The notes below the pieces were generated by a model that worked only from the letters and a program-made list of their open reading frames with translations, searched no databases and had not been told where the DNA came from. From contig NZ_CP090960.1 in assembly GCF_021611515.1 (NCBI RefSeq), positions 2,480,001 to 2,544,000 of the forward strand: a DNA stretch of 64,000 bases. Reading direction: 5' to 3'. Source of the DNA: Mariluticola halotolerans. Lineage in GTDB: Bacteria > Pseudomonadota > Alphaproteobacteria > Rhizobiales > Devosiaceae. Position numbers and translations under genes: made by a program. This document shows, in pieces, positions 42,353-50,759 of this stretch; the stretch's first letter is position 1, and every line of letters begins with the position of its first letter.

Positions 42353-42619
42353 TTATTCTGCGGCCTCTGCCGGGCTTACCGATACAAAGGTTTTGTCATT
42401 CGCGCGTTTGGCGAAGGTCACGGTGCCGTCGACGAGTGCAAAGATCGTGTGATCCTTGCCAAGGCCAACGCCGGTGCCCGGGTGCCACTTGGTGCCGCGC
42501 TGACGAATAATGATGTTGCCGGCGATGACGGTTTCACCACCGAACTTTTTTACGCCAAGACGACGGCCAGCGGTATCGCGACCATTGCGGGATGAACCGC
42601 CTGCTTTTTTATGTGCCAT
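42353..42619 (-). CDS. rpmA: 50S ribosomal protein L27
   Basis: 88 aa. The N-terminus [19 protein letters not shown] reaches the peptidyl-transferase centre, and [20 protein letters not shown] is the conserved core. No Firmicute-type N-terminal cleavage extension is present. It follows rplU by 17 nt. Confidence 0.97.
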   Translation of the reverse strand: MAHKKAGGSSRNGRDTAGRRLGVKKFGGETVIAGNIIIRQRGTKWHPGTGVGLGKDHTIFALVDGTVTFAKRANDKTFVSVSPAEAAE

Positions 42620-42636
42620 GGGTCAGCTCCTTCGCT

Positions 42637-43293
42637 TTATTTCTTGTCGGCCTTGGCGCGGGGTTCTTTGCCCGCGATCAGGTCGTTGGCCTGGTCGATC
42701 CACTCTTCGCGTTCGATCCGGCCCTTGAAGTTCAATTCTGCGTCAACCCGCTCGATATCTTCGGGCGTGAACGCGGCGATCTGCTTGAGCGAGGTCACGC
42801 CGAGCGCGGCCAGCTTTTTCTCGAGTGCCGGACCGACACCGCCGATCAGCTTCACGTCATCCTTGAAATCCGCTGTGGCGGTTTCCGCCTTGGCTGCGGG
42901 CTTGGCGTCTGCCTTGGCAGCTGCCGGCTTGGTTTCGGCCTTTGCGGCGGGCTTTTTGGCCGCAGCGGAAGGCTTCTTGCCACCGGTCAGGATCTCGGTG
43001 ATGCGCACTGTCGTCAGCAACTGGCGATGGCCGTTGCGACGGCGATAATTGTGGCGACGGTTCTTCTTGAAGATGATGACCGTACGCTGCTTTTTGGTTT
43101 CCACCAGCTCGGCTGCAACCATTGCGCCTTCGATGAGGGGTTCACCAATTGTGATATCGGCGCCATTGCCCACCATCAACACATTGTCGAAGGTGACGAT
43201 GTCGCCGGCTTCACCCTCAAGTTTTTCGATCTTGAGGACATCGTCAGCGGCAACTTTATATTGCTTGCCGCCAGTCTTGATTACTGCGAACAT
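42637..43293 (-). CDS. rplU: 50S ribosomal protein L21 with C-terminal helix-hairpin-helix extension
   Basis: 218 aa, about twice the usual 103. Residues 1-102 are a complete L21 ([31 protein letters not shown] is the rRNA-binding part). Residues 103-146 form an Ala/Lys/Pro linker. Residues 147-210 form a helix-hairpin-helix-like domain ([20 protein letters not shown], then FTPEDIERV). Extended L21 proteins occur in alphaproteobacteria; the tail function is unknown to me. ATG 43293 is the family start; the open frame further upstream is leader. Confidence 0.94.
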   Translation of the reverse strand: MFAVIKTGGKQYKVAADDVLKIEKLEGEAGDIVTFDNVLMVGNGADITIGEPLIEGAMVAAELVETKKQRTVIIFKKNRRHNYRRRNGHRQLLTTVRITEILTGGKKPSAAAKKPAAKAETKPAAAKADAKPAAKAETATADFKDDVKLIGGVGPALEKKLAALGVTSLKQIAAFTPEDIERVDAELNFKGRIEREEWIDQANDLIAGKEPRAKADKK

Positions 43294-43349
43294 TTTTCGT
43301 TGTTCCGGAGCCTTTGGTCCGAAATCCCTTTCTTGCGCGCTTTGTGGCG

Positions 43350-43403
43350 CCACGAATAAAGCCGGTTTTCGTGGTCTTCTGGTGCACCGGACATCAGTTC
43401 CGG
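43350..43403 (-). promoter_or_regulatory. Two stem-loops in the rplU leader
   Basis: CCACGAA (43350-43356) pairs with TTCGTGG (43368-43374), and CCGGA (43387-43391) pairs with TCCGG (43399-43403). They lie 57-110 nt upstream of the rplU start. They could be an autoregulatory ribosomal-protein leader; this is inference from position only. Confidence 0.35.
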
Positions 43404-43674
43404 GCGGCAGCCTCAAGCAGCATTTATCATAAAGAAATGGGCGCGCCAGTTGCCCGGTACGCACATATGATGCGGCTTATCGGGGGAAATGGCGTCAGAG
43501 TCAAGGTTTTTGGGGCGGGTTGATTGCGGGGGGAGCAGAATTTCCGGCGGCGGTTTGTGCAAAAGAAGATGCATTTCGTGCAAATGGCGCGTTGCAAGGG
43601 AAATATCTCTATGTCATAAGCCTCACCGGCCTTGCCGACCAAGATGCTTTCGAGCGTAGCGGGGCCCCTAGAGT

Positions 43675-43764
43675 GGAGAGATGCCGGAGTGGTCGAACGG
43701 GGCGGTCTCGAAAACCGTTGAGCGCGCGAGCGTTCCCAGGGTTCGAATCCCTGTCTCTCCGCCA
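43675..43764 (+). tRNA. tRNA-Ser (anticodon CGA)
   Basis: 90 nt including an encoded CCA. The acceptor arms are GGAGAGA (43675-43681) and TCTCTCC (43754-43760), followed by discriminator G and CCA. The anticodon stem CGGT/ACCG holds loop CTCGAAA, giving anticodon CGA for UCG codons. A long variable arm (around GAGCGCGCGAGCGTTC) and the T-loop GGTTCGAATCC are present, as in serine tRNAs. It stands alone between the divergent rplU and ytfQ units. Confidence 0.97.
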
Positions 43765-44076
43765 TTTCCTTTTGACCGCTTGGCAATGTGATTGTCGCGA
43801 CGCCGTTTTTGCGGCCCGGTCCTCCATTTCATATCGTGCTTTTTTGGACCTGTTTTTACGATCTGCGGGCCGGTTTGCCATGACGGCAAGCCGTTGAGCG
43901 TTGGCATGGGGTCGTGCAATTTTGGTGCATTTTTCCCGGAAACCTGCGGGTTTCAGCCGGTGCTTATGCGGGTGGGCGGGTCATAAATTTCATCTTTACA
44001 TATAATATTACTTTATGTAGATTTCGCCCATCGTCGCAGGTGAACACACCGCTGCGATCATTTTTGGGAGGATATC
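43765..44076 (+). promoter_or_regulatory. Gap with probable promoter and dyad for the galactofuranose uptake operon
   Basis: No gene is seen here. A sharp AT-rich stretch contains a consensus TATAAT (44001-44006) about 75 nt before ytfQ; no good -35 is visible. Around it, TACATA (43997-44002) and TATGTA (44014-44019) form a 6-bp inverted repeat overlapping the -10, suited to repression by the FadR-type regulator encoded at the end of the operon (inference). A TTGCC/GGCAA hairpin lies at 43871-43893. Confidence 0.45.
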
Positions 44077-45051
44077 GTGAACATTATTTTCAAGCTTGCC
44101 GTCGCGGCGAGCCTCGCTACCGCTTTGACTTCAGTCAGTGTCGCACAGGACAGCCTTAACGGGCTCGTCGTCGGTTTCAGCCAGATCGGTTCGGAATCGG
44201 GTTGGCGCGCGGCGGAGACATCTGTCACCAAGCAGCAGGCCGAAGAACGCGGCATTGACCTTAAATTTGCCGATGCCCAGCAGAAGCAGGAAAACCAGAT
44301 CAAGGCCATTCGCGGCTTTATTGCCCAGGGCGTTGACGCGATCATGGTTGCGCCTGTTGTTGCCACAGGCTGGGACGACGTTCTGGGCGAAGCCAAGGAA
44401 GCCGAAATTCCGGTGATCCTGCTCGACCGCGGCGTTGATGCACCTGAAGATCTCTATCTCACATCGGTTGCCTCTGATCAGGTCAAGGAAGGCCGTGTGG
44501 CCGGCGAATGGCTGGTCGGCGCGGTGGGCGATGCCGACTGCAAGGTGGTTGAATTGCAGGGCACCGTGGGTTCTACCCCGGCCATCAACCGCAAACAGGG
44601 TTTCGAGGAAGCCCTTGAGGGACATGACAATCTGACCATTGCGCGCAGCCAGACGGGCGATTTCACCCGCTCGAAGGGCAAGGAAGTGATGGAAGGCTTC
44701 ATCAAGGCTGAAAATGGCGGCGCCGATATTTGCGCGGTCTATGCCCATAATGATGACATGGCCGTTGGTGCCATTCAGGCAATCAAGGATGCCGGTTTGA
44801 AGCCGGGGACAGACATCAAGGTTGTCTCGATCGATGCCGTGCCGGATATTTTTGCGGCCATGGTTGCAGGCGAAGCCAATGCGACGGTGGAATTGACCCC
44901 GAATATGGCCGGGCCCGCCTTTGATGCACTTGCCGCCTATATTGCTGATGGCACTGTGCCTGAGAAGTTCATCATCACCGAGTCCAAGCTTTACACACCG
45001 GCTGATGACCCCCAGGGTGAATATGACACCCGCAAAGGTTTGGGCTATTAA
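44077..45051 (+). CDS. ytfQ: Galactofuranose-type ABC transporter, periplasmic binding protein
   Basis: 324 aa. A signal peptide (LAVAASLATALTSVSVAQ) precedes a periplasmic-binding-protein type I fold (GLVVGFSQIGSESGWRAAET, GFIAQGVDAIMVAPVVATGW, VYAHNDDMAVGAIQAIKDAG). These segments closely recall E. coli YtfQ, which binds galactofuranose. The start is GTG with GGGAGG 6 nt upstream. A strong hairpin follows the gene, which would favour higher binding-protein levels than transporter levels. Confidence 0.9.
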   Translation: MNIIFKLAVAASLATALTSVSVAQDSLNGLVVGFSQIGSESGWRAAETSVTKQQAEERGIDLKFADAQQKQENQIKAIRGFIAQGVDAIMVAPVVATGWDDVLGEAKEAEIPVILLDRGVDAPEDLYLTSVASDQVKEGRVAGEWLVGAVGDADCKVVELQGTVGSTPAINRKQGFEEALEGHDNLTIARSQTGDFTRSKGKEVMEGFIKAENGGADICAVYAHNDDMAVGAIQAIKDAGLKPGTDIKVVSIDAVPDIFAAMVAGEANATVELTPNMAGPAFDALAAYIADGTVPEKFIITESKLYTPADDPQGEYDTRKGLGY

Positions 45052-45068
45052 TCAGTCCTGACACTCTG

Positions 45069-45094
45069 GTCCCGCCGGTTCGCGCCGGCGGGAC
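45069..45094 (+). promoter_or_regulatory. Perfect 10-bp hairpin between ytfQ and ytfR
   Basis: GTCCCGCCGG (45069-45078) and CCGGCGGGAC (45085-45094) enclose TTCGCG. No T-run follows. Such hairpins after binding-protein genes often protect the upstream message or cause partial termination. Confidence 0.65.
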
Positions 45095-45148
45095 TTGCTG
45101 CGCGATACGGCTAGAATGGCGACGCGCGTTTCTGGGGGGAAAGCTGCA

Positions 45149-46669
45149 ATGGCGGACAGCCAATACGTGATTGAAGCACGTGGGGTCATCAAGGTTTTTG
45201 GTGGCCATATTGCGCTCGATACGGTCGATTTCGGCGTATGCGCGGGCGAGGTACATGCGCTTCTGGGAGAGAACGGCGCGGGCAAATCCACCCTGATCAA
45301 GATTTTGACCGGCGCCTATCAGCCCGACGGGGGCGAAGTGCTGGTTGATGGCAGTCCGGTTGTGCTGGACAATCCCTTGCATGCTCAGACCCATGGCATT
45401 GGCACGGTCTATCAGGAGGTCAATCTCCTGCCCAACCGGTCGGTGGCAGAAAATCTCTATCTGGGCCATCAGCCCACCCGTTTCGGCCTGGTTGATCATC
45501 GCCGGATGGAGGCGGATGCGCGCAAATTGCTGACGCGCTATGGCCTTGACCAGGTGGATCCCGGCAGCGAGCTGGGCGGTCATTCGGTGGCTGTGCAGCA
45601 GATCGTGGCAATCGCGCGGGCCGTGGCACTTTCGGGCAAGGTGCTGATCCTTGATGAACCTACCGCGAGCCTTGACCGCAACGAGGTCGATCGATTGTTC
45701 GAGGTGATTGCCGATCTGAAACGCGATGGTCTGGCGATCGTTTTCATTACCCATTTTCTCGATCAGGTCTTTGCGATTTCCGACAGGGTTACGGTGCTGC
45801 GCAATGGCAAGCTGGTGGAGACCCGTCAGCTCGATTCTGTCAATCGTGCCGATGTTGTGCGCCTGATGCTGGGCAAGGACATTGCCTTTAGCGGGGCCAC
45901 CGATGTCGAGCTTGAGAGGCCCGGCAATGAAGTGCTGCTTGAATTCAAGGGGTTCGGCCGCCGGAAAGCTGTTCACCCCTTTGATCTGACCATTCAAAAG
46001 GGTGAGGTTATTGGTGTTGCCGGGCTGCTCGGCTCGGGGCGCACAGAGATGGCCCGCATCATGTTTGGTGCCGATCCTGCTGACCAGGGCGAGCTGCGGA
46101 TCAGCGGCGCGGCCGCCAGTATCCAGAACACCAGTGATGCCATTGGCCACGGTTTTGGCTTTTGCCCGGAGGACCGCAAGGCTGAGGGCATATTGGGTGA
46201 TTTGTCGGTGCGCGAAAACATCATCATCGCGCTGCAGGGCAAGCTGGGCTGGTTCCGCGCCCTAGACCGGGATGAGCAACTCGAGATCGCGGGCAAGTTT
46301 GGTGAATCAATGGATATCAGGGCCGCCTCCCTCGACATGCCGGTCAAGCTGCTATCCGGGGGCAATCAGCAAAAGGTCATTCTCTCGCGCTGGCTGGCGA
46401 CGGACCCCGCCTTTCTTATTCTCGACGAACCGACCCGCGGGATTGACGTGGGGGCGCATGCGGAAATCGTGCGGACGATCAACCGGTTGCGCGACGATGG
46501 CATGGCGATGCTCGTCATCTCCTCGGAGCTTGATGAGGTGGTTGCCTATTCATCACGCATTGTGGTGATGCGCGACCGCGAAGTGGTCGCCGAACTGCGC
46601 GGCAAGAACATCAATCCCGGCGTGATCGTGCAGGCCATCGCCAATAACCCTGACGAGGTGGTTTCATGA
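45149..46669 (+). CDS. ytfR: Galactofuranose-type ABC transporter, ATP-binding protein
   Basis: 506 aa with two ABC domains in tandem. Domain 1 has Walker A GENGAGKST, Walker B LILDEPTASLD and a weak signature SVAVQQIV. Domain 2 has the variant Walker A GLLGSGRTE, signature LSGGNQQK and Walker B LILDEPTRGID, the usual pattern of monosaccharide importers. ATG 45149 follows GGGGGGAAA. It overlaps ytfT by 4 nt. Confidence 0.93.
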   Translation: MADSQYVIEARGVIKVFGGHIALDTVDFGVCAGEVHALLGENGAGKSTLIKILTGAYQPDGGEVLVDGSPVVLDNPLHAQTHGIGTVYQEVNLLPNRSVAENLYLGHQPTRFGLVDHRRMEADARKLLTRYGLDQVDPGSELGGHSVAVQQIVAIARAVALSGKVLILDEPTASLDRNEVDRLFEVIADLKRDGLAIVFITHFLDQVFAISDRVTVLRNGKLVETRQLDSVNRADVVRLMLGKDIAFSGATDVELERPGNEVLLEFKGFGRRKAVHPFDLTIQKGEVIGVAGLLGSGRTEMARIMFGADPADQGELRISGAAASIQNTSDAIGHGFGFCPEDRKAEGILGDLSVRENIIIALQGKLGWFRALDRDEQLEIAGKFGESMDIRAASLDMPVKLLSGGNQQKVILSRWLATDPAFLILDEPTRGIDVGAHAEIVRTINRLRDDGMAMLVISSELDEVVAYSSRIVVMRDREVVAELRGKNINPGVIVQAIANNPDEVVS

Positions 46670-47670
46670 AGCGGAATTCGTTTGCCCGCCTGGCCAATCC
46701 GCAAGTGATGGCGCTGGCCGGTGTCTTGCTGATCAACTGGCTGCTGTTTCCCAGCTTTTTCAATGTCACCTGGCAGGATGGCCGATTTTTCGGCAGCCTC
46801 ATTGATGTGCTCAACCGGGGTGCGCCGGTTGCCATTCTGGCCATTGGCATGACCGGTGTTATCGCCACCAAGGGGGTCGACCTTTCCGTGGGCGCGATCA
46901 TGGCGGTGTGCGGTGCGGTTGCGGCGACCATGGTGGTTGCCGGCTATCCGACACCTGTGGCGATCATCGGCGCCCTGTCGGTTGGCATGCTGTGCGGCCT
47001 TTGGAACGGCTTTCTTGTGGCCGTTCTCGATATTCAGCCGATTGTGGCCACGCTGGTGCTCATGGTTGCGGGGCGCGGTATTGCCCAGTTGATCACCGAA
47101 GGTTCAATCGTCACCTTCAACGACCCGGCGCTGATTTTCATTGGTACCGGTTCCCTGCTCGGTTTCCCCATGGCCGCCGTCATTGCGCTGGCCTTGCTGA
47201 TTCTGGTGACAATGCTGGTGCGCAAGACGGCGATCGGCCTGTTCATCCAGGCGATCGGTGTCAACCGGGCCGCCGCTTCGCTGGCGGGCATTCGCAGCCG
47301 TATGCTGCTGATGCTGGTTTATGGGTTGTCGGGATTTTGTGCGGCCGTTGCCGGTATCGTGGTTGCAGCGGACATTCGCGGGGCTGACGCCAATAATTCG
47401 GGTCTCTGGCTGGAGCTTGATGCCATTCTAGCTGTGGTCATCGGGGGCACGTCCCTGCTGGGCGGCCGCTTTTCCATTCCGCTTGCCGTTATCGGCGCGC
47501 TGATCATTCAGGCCATGAATACCGGTATCCTGGTTTCGGGCTTTCCGCCTGAATTCAATCTCATCGTCAAGGCCGGCATGATCATCCTGATCCTTTTGAT
47601 CCAGTCGCCCTATGTGACATTGCCGTTCCGGCGGCGTCGCTCAACCATTACCAAGGCGGCCTCGTCATGA
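46666..47670 (+). CDS. ytfT: Galactofuranose-type ABC transporter, permease 1
   Basis: 334 aa inner-membrane permease of the BPD_transp_2 family with about eight to ten helices. The conserved segment GVIATKGVDLSVGAIMAVCG and the cytoplasmic loop GVNRAAASLAGIRSRMLLML are present. It overlaps ytfR and yjfF by 4 nt each, so the complex is made from a coupled message. Confidence 0.92.
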   Translation: MKRNSFARLANPQVMALAGVLLINWLLFPSFFNVTWQDGRFFGSLIDVLNRGAPVAILAIGMTGVIATKGVDLSVGAIMAVCGAVAATMVVAGYPTPVAIIGALSVGMLCGLWNGFLVAVLDIQPIVATLVLMVAGRGIAQLITEGSIVTFNDPALIFIGTGSLLGFPMAAVIALALLILVTMLVRKTAIGLFIQAIGVNRAAASLAGIRSRMLLMLVYGLSGFCAAVAGIVVAADIRGADANNSGLWLELDAILAVVIGGTSLLGGRFSIPLAVIGALIIQAMNTGILVSGFPPEFNLIVKAGMIILILLIQSPYVTLPFRRRRSTITKAASS

Positions 47671-48644
47671 AGCGCAGTTTACGCCCCCTGGCGGCTACCG
47701 CCGTTATCTTCATTATCGCCTATGCCCTCAGCGTGGTGCAGTTCCCCAATATGCTCTCGACACGGGTGCTGGGCAATTTTCTCACCGATAATGCCTTTCT
47801 CGGTATTGCCGCTGTTGGCATGACCTTTGTCATCATTTCAGGTGGTATCGACCTGTCGGTGGGGTCGGTTATTGGTTTCACCGGCGTGCTGATTGCCGTT
47901 TTGATCAACTGGCTGGGTTTCCACCCGCTGGCGGCCTTTGTCATTGCGCTTGGGGTTGGCGGCCTGTTTGGCGCGGCCATGGGGTTTATTATCCACTATC
48001 TGCAGGTGCCCGCTTTCATTGTGACTTTGGCCGGGATGTTTCTGGCGCGGGGCGGTGCATCCGTCATTACCCAGGACTCTGTGCCGATCCGTCACGAGTT
48101 TTATGAAACGCTGGGCGATTTGATGATCCGGCTTCCCGGCGGCGGGCGTCTCAGCTTTATCGGCATGCTGATGATTGTGGTCTTTCTCGGCGGGGCGCTG
48201 CTTGCCCACCGGACCAAGTTCGGTTCCTATGTTTATGCACTGGGGGGGAATCCGGTCTCTGCATCACTGATGGGCGTACCGGTGGCGCATACGACAGTGC
48301 TGATATATATGCTCTCCAGCATGCTGGCGGCCTTGGCGGGAATTGTGTTTTCGCTTTATACGTCGGCGGGCTATCCGCTTGCTGCAGTCGGGGTCGAACT
48401 CGATGCAATCAGCGCGGTGGTGATCGGGGGCACATTGTTGACCGGGGGCTATGGCTTCGTGCTGGGCACTTTTGTGGGTGTCATGCTGCTGGGACTGGTG
48501 CAAACCTACATCATTTTCGATGGTACGCTGTCGAGCTGGTGGACAAAGATCGTCATTGGCGTCCTGCTGTTCTTGTTCATCGTGCTGCAGCGAATTATAT
48601 TTGCGACCTCCAATTCCGGAGGGGAATCGTCCGAGAAGGCCTAG
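47667..48644 (+). CDS. yjfF: Galactofuranose-type ABC transporter, permease 2
   Basis: 325 aa, homologous to the preceding permease (TFVIISGGIDLSVGSVIGFT, YALGGNPVSASLMGVPV). The heterodimeric permease with YtfR and YtfQ completes the YtfQRT-YjfF importer. It ends 1 nt before the regulator gene. Confidence 0.92.
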   Translation: MKRSLRPLAATAVIFIIAYALSVVQFPNMLSTRVLGNFLTDNAFLGIAAVGMTFVIISGGIDLSVGSVIGFTGVLIAVLINWLGFHPLAAFVIALGVGGLFGAAMGFIIHYLQVPAFIVTLAGMFLARGGASVITQDSVPIRHEFYETLGDLMIRLPGGGRLSFIGMLMIVVFLGGALLAHRTKFGSYVYALGGNPVSASLMGVPVAHTTVLIYMLSSMLAALAGIVFSLYTSAGYPLAAVGVELDAISAVVIGGTLLTGGYGFVLGTFVGVMLLGLVQTYIIFDGTLSSWWTKIVIGVLLFLFIVLQRIIFATSNSGGESSEKA

Positions 48645-48645
48645 T

Positions 48646-49383
48646 ATGATCGAAGCTGGCAGCCTTATTCGCTCTCTCTCCGGGCGACCTGCTGCGCGCA
48701 ACTTCCACACCTTCGTCATCAATGAAATCGGCCATGGCATTGTCACAGGTCAGTTTCCTGTTGGCTCGGTTCTGGCCAGCGACGCGGTGATGATGGAAAC
48801 CTATGGCGTTTCGCGCACGGTTCTGCGCGAGGCCCTCAAAACCCTGGAAGCCAAGGGGATGGTTGAAGCGCGCCCCAAGGTCGGCACGCGGGTGACCCCC
48901 ACCAATCGCTGGAGCTTTTTTGATCCGCAGGTGCTGTCCTGGCATTTCTATGCCAAACCGGACCAGCGGTTTTTCGAGAGCCTGTTTGATGTGCGCAATG
49001 CATTGCAGGAACGCGCGGTGCGCCTTGCCGCCGAGCGCCGCACCGCCGAACATGTGCGCCTGATGAAATACTGGCTGCACCAGATGGAACTTGCCAATGG
49101 CAATCTGGAGGCACATGGCCTGTCCGGACTGGAAATTCACCGGACGATTGCCGAAAGCTCGGGCAATGCCCTGCTGCGTTCGGTGACGGGCATTGTGGAA
49201 CTGACCATGGCCCTGGCATTGAAATCGCTAGGTGACGACAAGGACAACCCTTATCTCTGTGCCGGAATTGCGGCCTATACCGAACTTGTTGCCGCGATCG
49301 AAAAGGGGCTGCCGGATGCGGCGGCGGCGGCGCTTGAAACTCTGATCAATCTCGATAATACGCAAGCGGCCCTGCTGCTTTAA
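48646..49383 (+). CDS. FadR/GntR-family transcriptional regulator
   Basis: 245 aa. The winged helix at about 20-85 contains FPVGSVLASDAVMMETYGVS and RTVLREALKTLEAKGMVEAR, the GntR recognition pattern. The FCD effector domain follows, with metal or ligand residues in DVRNALQERAVRLAAE and EIHRTIAESSGN. Being last in the sugar-uptake operon (1 nt gap), it probably senses the sugar or a breakdown product and controls the operon. Confidence 0.9.
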   Translation: MIEAGSLIRSLSGRPAARNFHTFVINEIGHGIVTGQFPVGSVLASDAVMMETYGVSRTVLREALKTLEAKGMVEARPKVGTRVTPTNRWSFFDPQVLSWHFYAKPDQRFFESLFDVRNALQERAVRLAAERRTAEHVRLMKYWLHQMELANGNLEAHGLSGLEIHRTIAESSGNALLRSVTGIVELTMALALKSLGDDKDNPYLCAGIAAYTELVAAIEKGLPDAAAAALETLINLDNTQAALLL

Positions 49384-49492
49384 TATATCCGGCGGGTTTT
49401 GCATCGAGGTGGTGTGCGCCCTATACACATTGCCAGTTCGATGGGTGACCTGTATCGTTCCATGCTGGTTTTGCCTTTGGGATATTTTCAAC

Positions 49493-50704
49493 ATGGTTGC
49501 TATTGGTGTCGCGCCTGAAAGGGCTGCGCAAAAAACTTCGCTTGCAGTAATTTTTGCCGTCAGCGCGTCGCATTTGCTCAATGATTTGATGCAGTTCATT
49601 TTGCCGGCGCTCTATCCGTTACTCAAAGATGCCTACAATCTTGACTATCTGCAGATCGGGCTGATTACGCTTGCCCAGCAGATGACGGCATCGATTTTGC
49701 AGCCCGCAGTGGGCCTTTATGGCGACATGAAGCCAAAGCCCTATTGGCTGGCGACATCAATGTTGTTTGCGCTGGCCGGAGTTGTGCTGGTGGCAACCGC
49801 CAATAGCTTTGGGCTGCTGGTGCTGGCGGCGATGGTTGGCGGGGTTGGCTCGGCTATTTTCCATCCAGAGGCATCTCGTGTGGCGCGCATGGCTTCGGGC
49901 GGGCGCCGCGGGTTTGCGCAGTCGCTGTTCCAGGTCGGGGGCAATCTGGGGACAGCGCTCGGCCCGCTGGCTGCCGCATATTTCATTCTGCCGCGCGGGC
50001 AGGGCAGTGTGGGCTGGTTTGCGTTTGTGGCCATCGGCGCGCTGATTATTCTGGGTGCCGTGGGCCGGTGGTTTGCCGGGCAGCAGCGCATGACCACCGC
50101 CAAACAGGTGACAGAGACAGTTGAATTCGTGCTGTCGCGGAAGCGGGTTATTGCCGCTTTTGCGGTGATCGGCGCACTCTTGTTGTCGAAATACGTCTAT
50201 ATCTCGTCGATCATGAGCTATTTCAGCTTCTTTCTGATCGAGAAGTTCGGGGTAACGGTGGCCCAGGCGCAGATTTATCTGTTTCTGTTTTTGGGTGCGC
50301 TTGCGGCAGGCACGTTTGTGGGGGGGCCGCTGGGTGATCGCTTTGGCCGGCTCACGGTGATCTGGTGCTCGATCCTTGGGGCCTTGCCCTTTACCCTGCT
50401 CATGCCACATATGAACCTTGTGGGGACGGCGTTTGTCTCAGTTGCCGTGGGGCTGGTGTTGTCTTCCGCCTTTGCGGCAATCGTTGTTTACGCGCAGGAT
50501 CTGATTCCGGGCAAAGTGGGGATGGTTTCGGGCTTTGTGTTTGGCTTTGCCTTTGGCATGGGCGCGATCGGCGCGGCGGTGCTGGGCGCACTGGCCGATC
50601 AATTCGGCATTATTGCAGTGTTCAACATGTGTTCGGTCTTGCCGGTGCTGGGGCTTTTGACGGTCTTTTTGCCCAGGATGGAAGCGGGCCATCGGGGCCG
50701 GTGA
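49493..50704 (+). CDS. MFS transporter, fosmidomycin-resistance (Fsr) type
   Basis: 403 aa with about twelve helices. The N-terminus SASHLLNDLMQFILPALYPL and GGVGSAIFHPEASRVARM are hallmarks of the Fsr group of drug exporters. The motif GDRFGRLTVIW joins the two halves. ATG 49493 begins a plausible N-terminus; the frame stays open upstream but carries no conserved residues. The true substrate is unknown. Confidence 0.88.
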   Translation: MVAIGVAPERAAQKTSLAVIFAVSASHLLNDLMQFILPALYPLLKDAYNLDYLQIGLITLAQQMTASILQPAVGLYGDMKPKPYWLATSMLFALAGVVLVATANSFGLLVLAAMVGGVGSAIFHPEASRVARMASGGRRGFAQSLFQVGGNLGTALGPLAAAYFILPRGQGSVGWFAFVAIGALIILGAVGRWFAGQQRMTTAKQVTETVEFVLSRKRVIAAFAVIGALLLSKYVYISSIMSYFSFFLIEKFGVTVAQAQIYLFLFLGALAAGTFVGGPLGDRFGRLTVIWCSILGALPFTLLMPHMNLVGTAFVSVAVGLVLSSAFAAIVVYAQDLIPGKVGMVSGFVFGFAFGMGAIGAAVLGALADQFGIIAVFNMCSVLPVLGLLTVFLPRMEAGHRGR

Positions 50705-50728
50705 TCTCCTGCAGACCAATGCGGGCCG

Positions 50729-50747
50729 GTGCCGGATATCCCGGCAC
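50729..50747. other. Hairpin between convergent genes
   Basis: GTGCCGG and CCGGCAC pair around ATATC in the 55-nt gap between the MFS gene and the ABC exporter, which converge here. It could stop transcription from both sides, but no T-run flanks it. Confidence 0.35.
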
Positions 50748-50759
50748 TGGCGCTGGCTG

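Noticed and set aside
43675-43764. tRNA-Ser as attachment site of an integrated element
   Set aside because: No integrase and no repeated tRNA 3' end is present downstream; flanking genes are ordinary transport and ribosomal genes.
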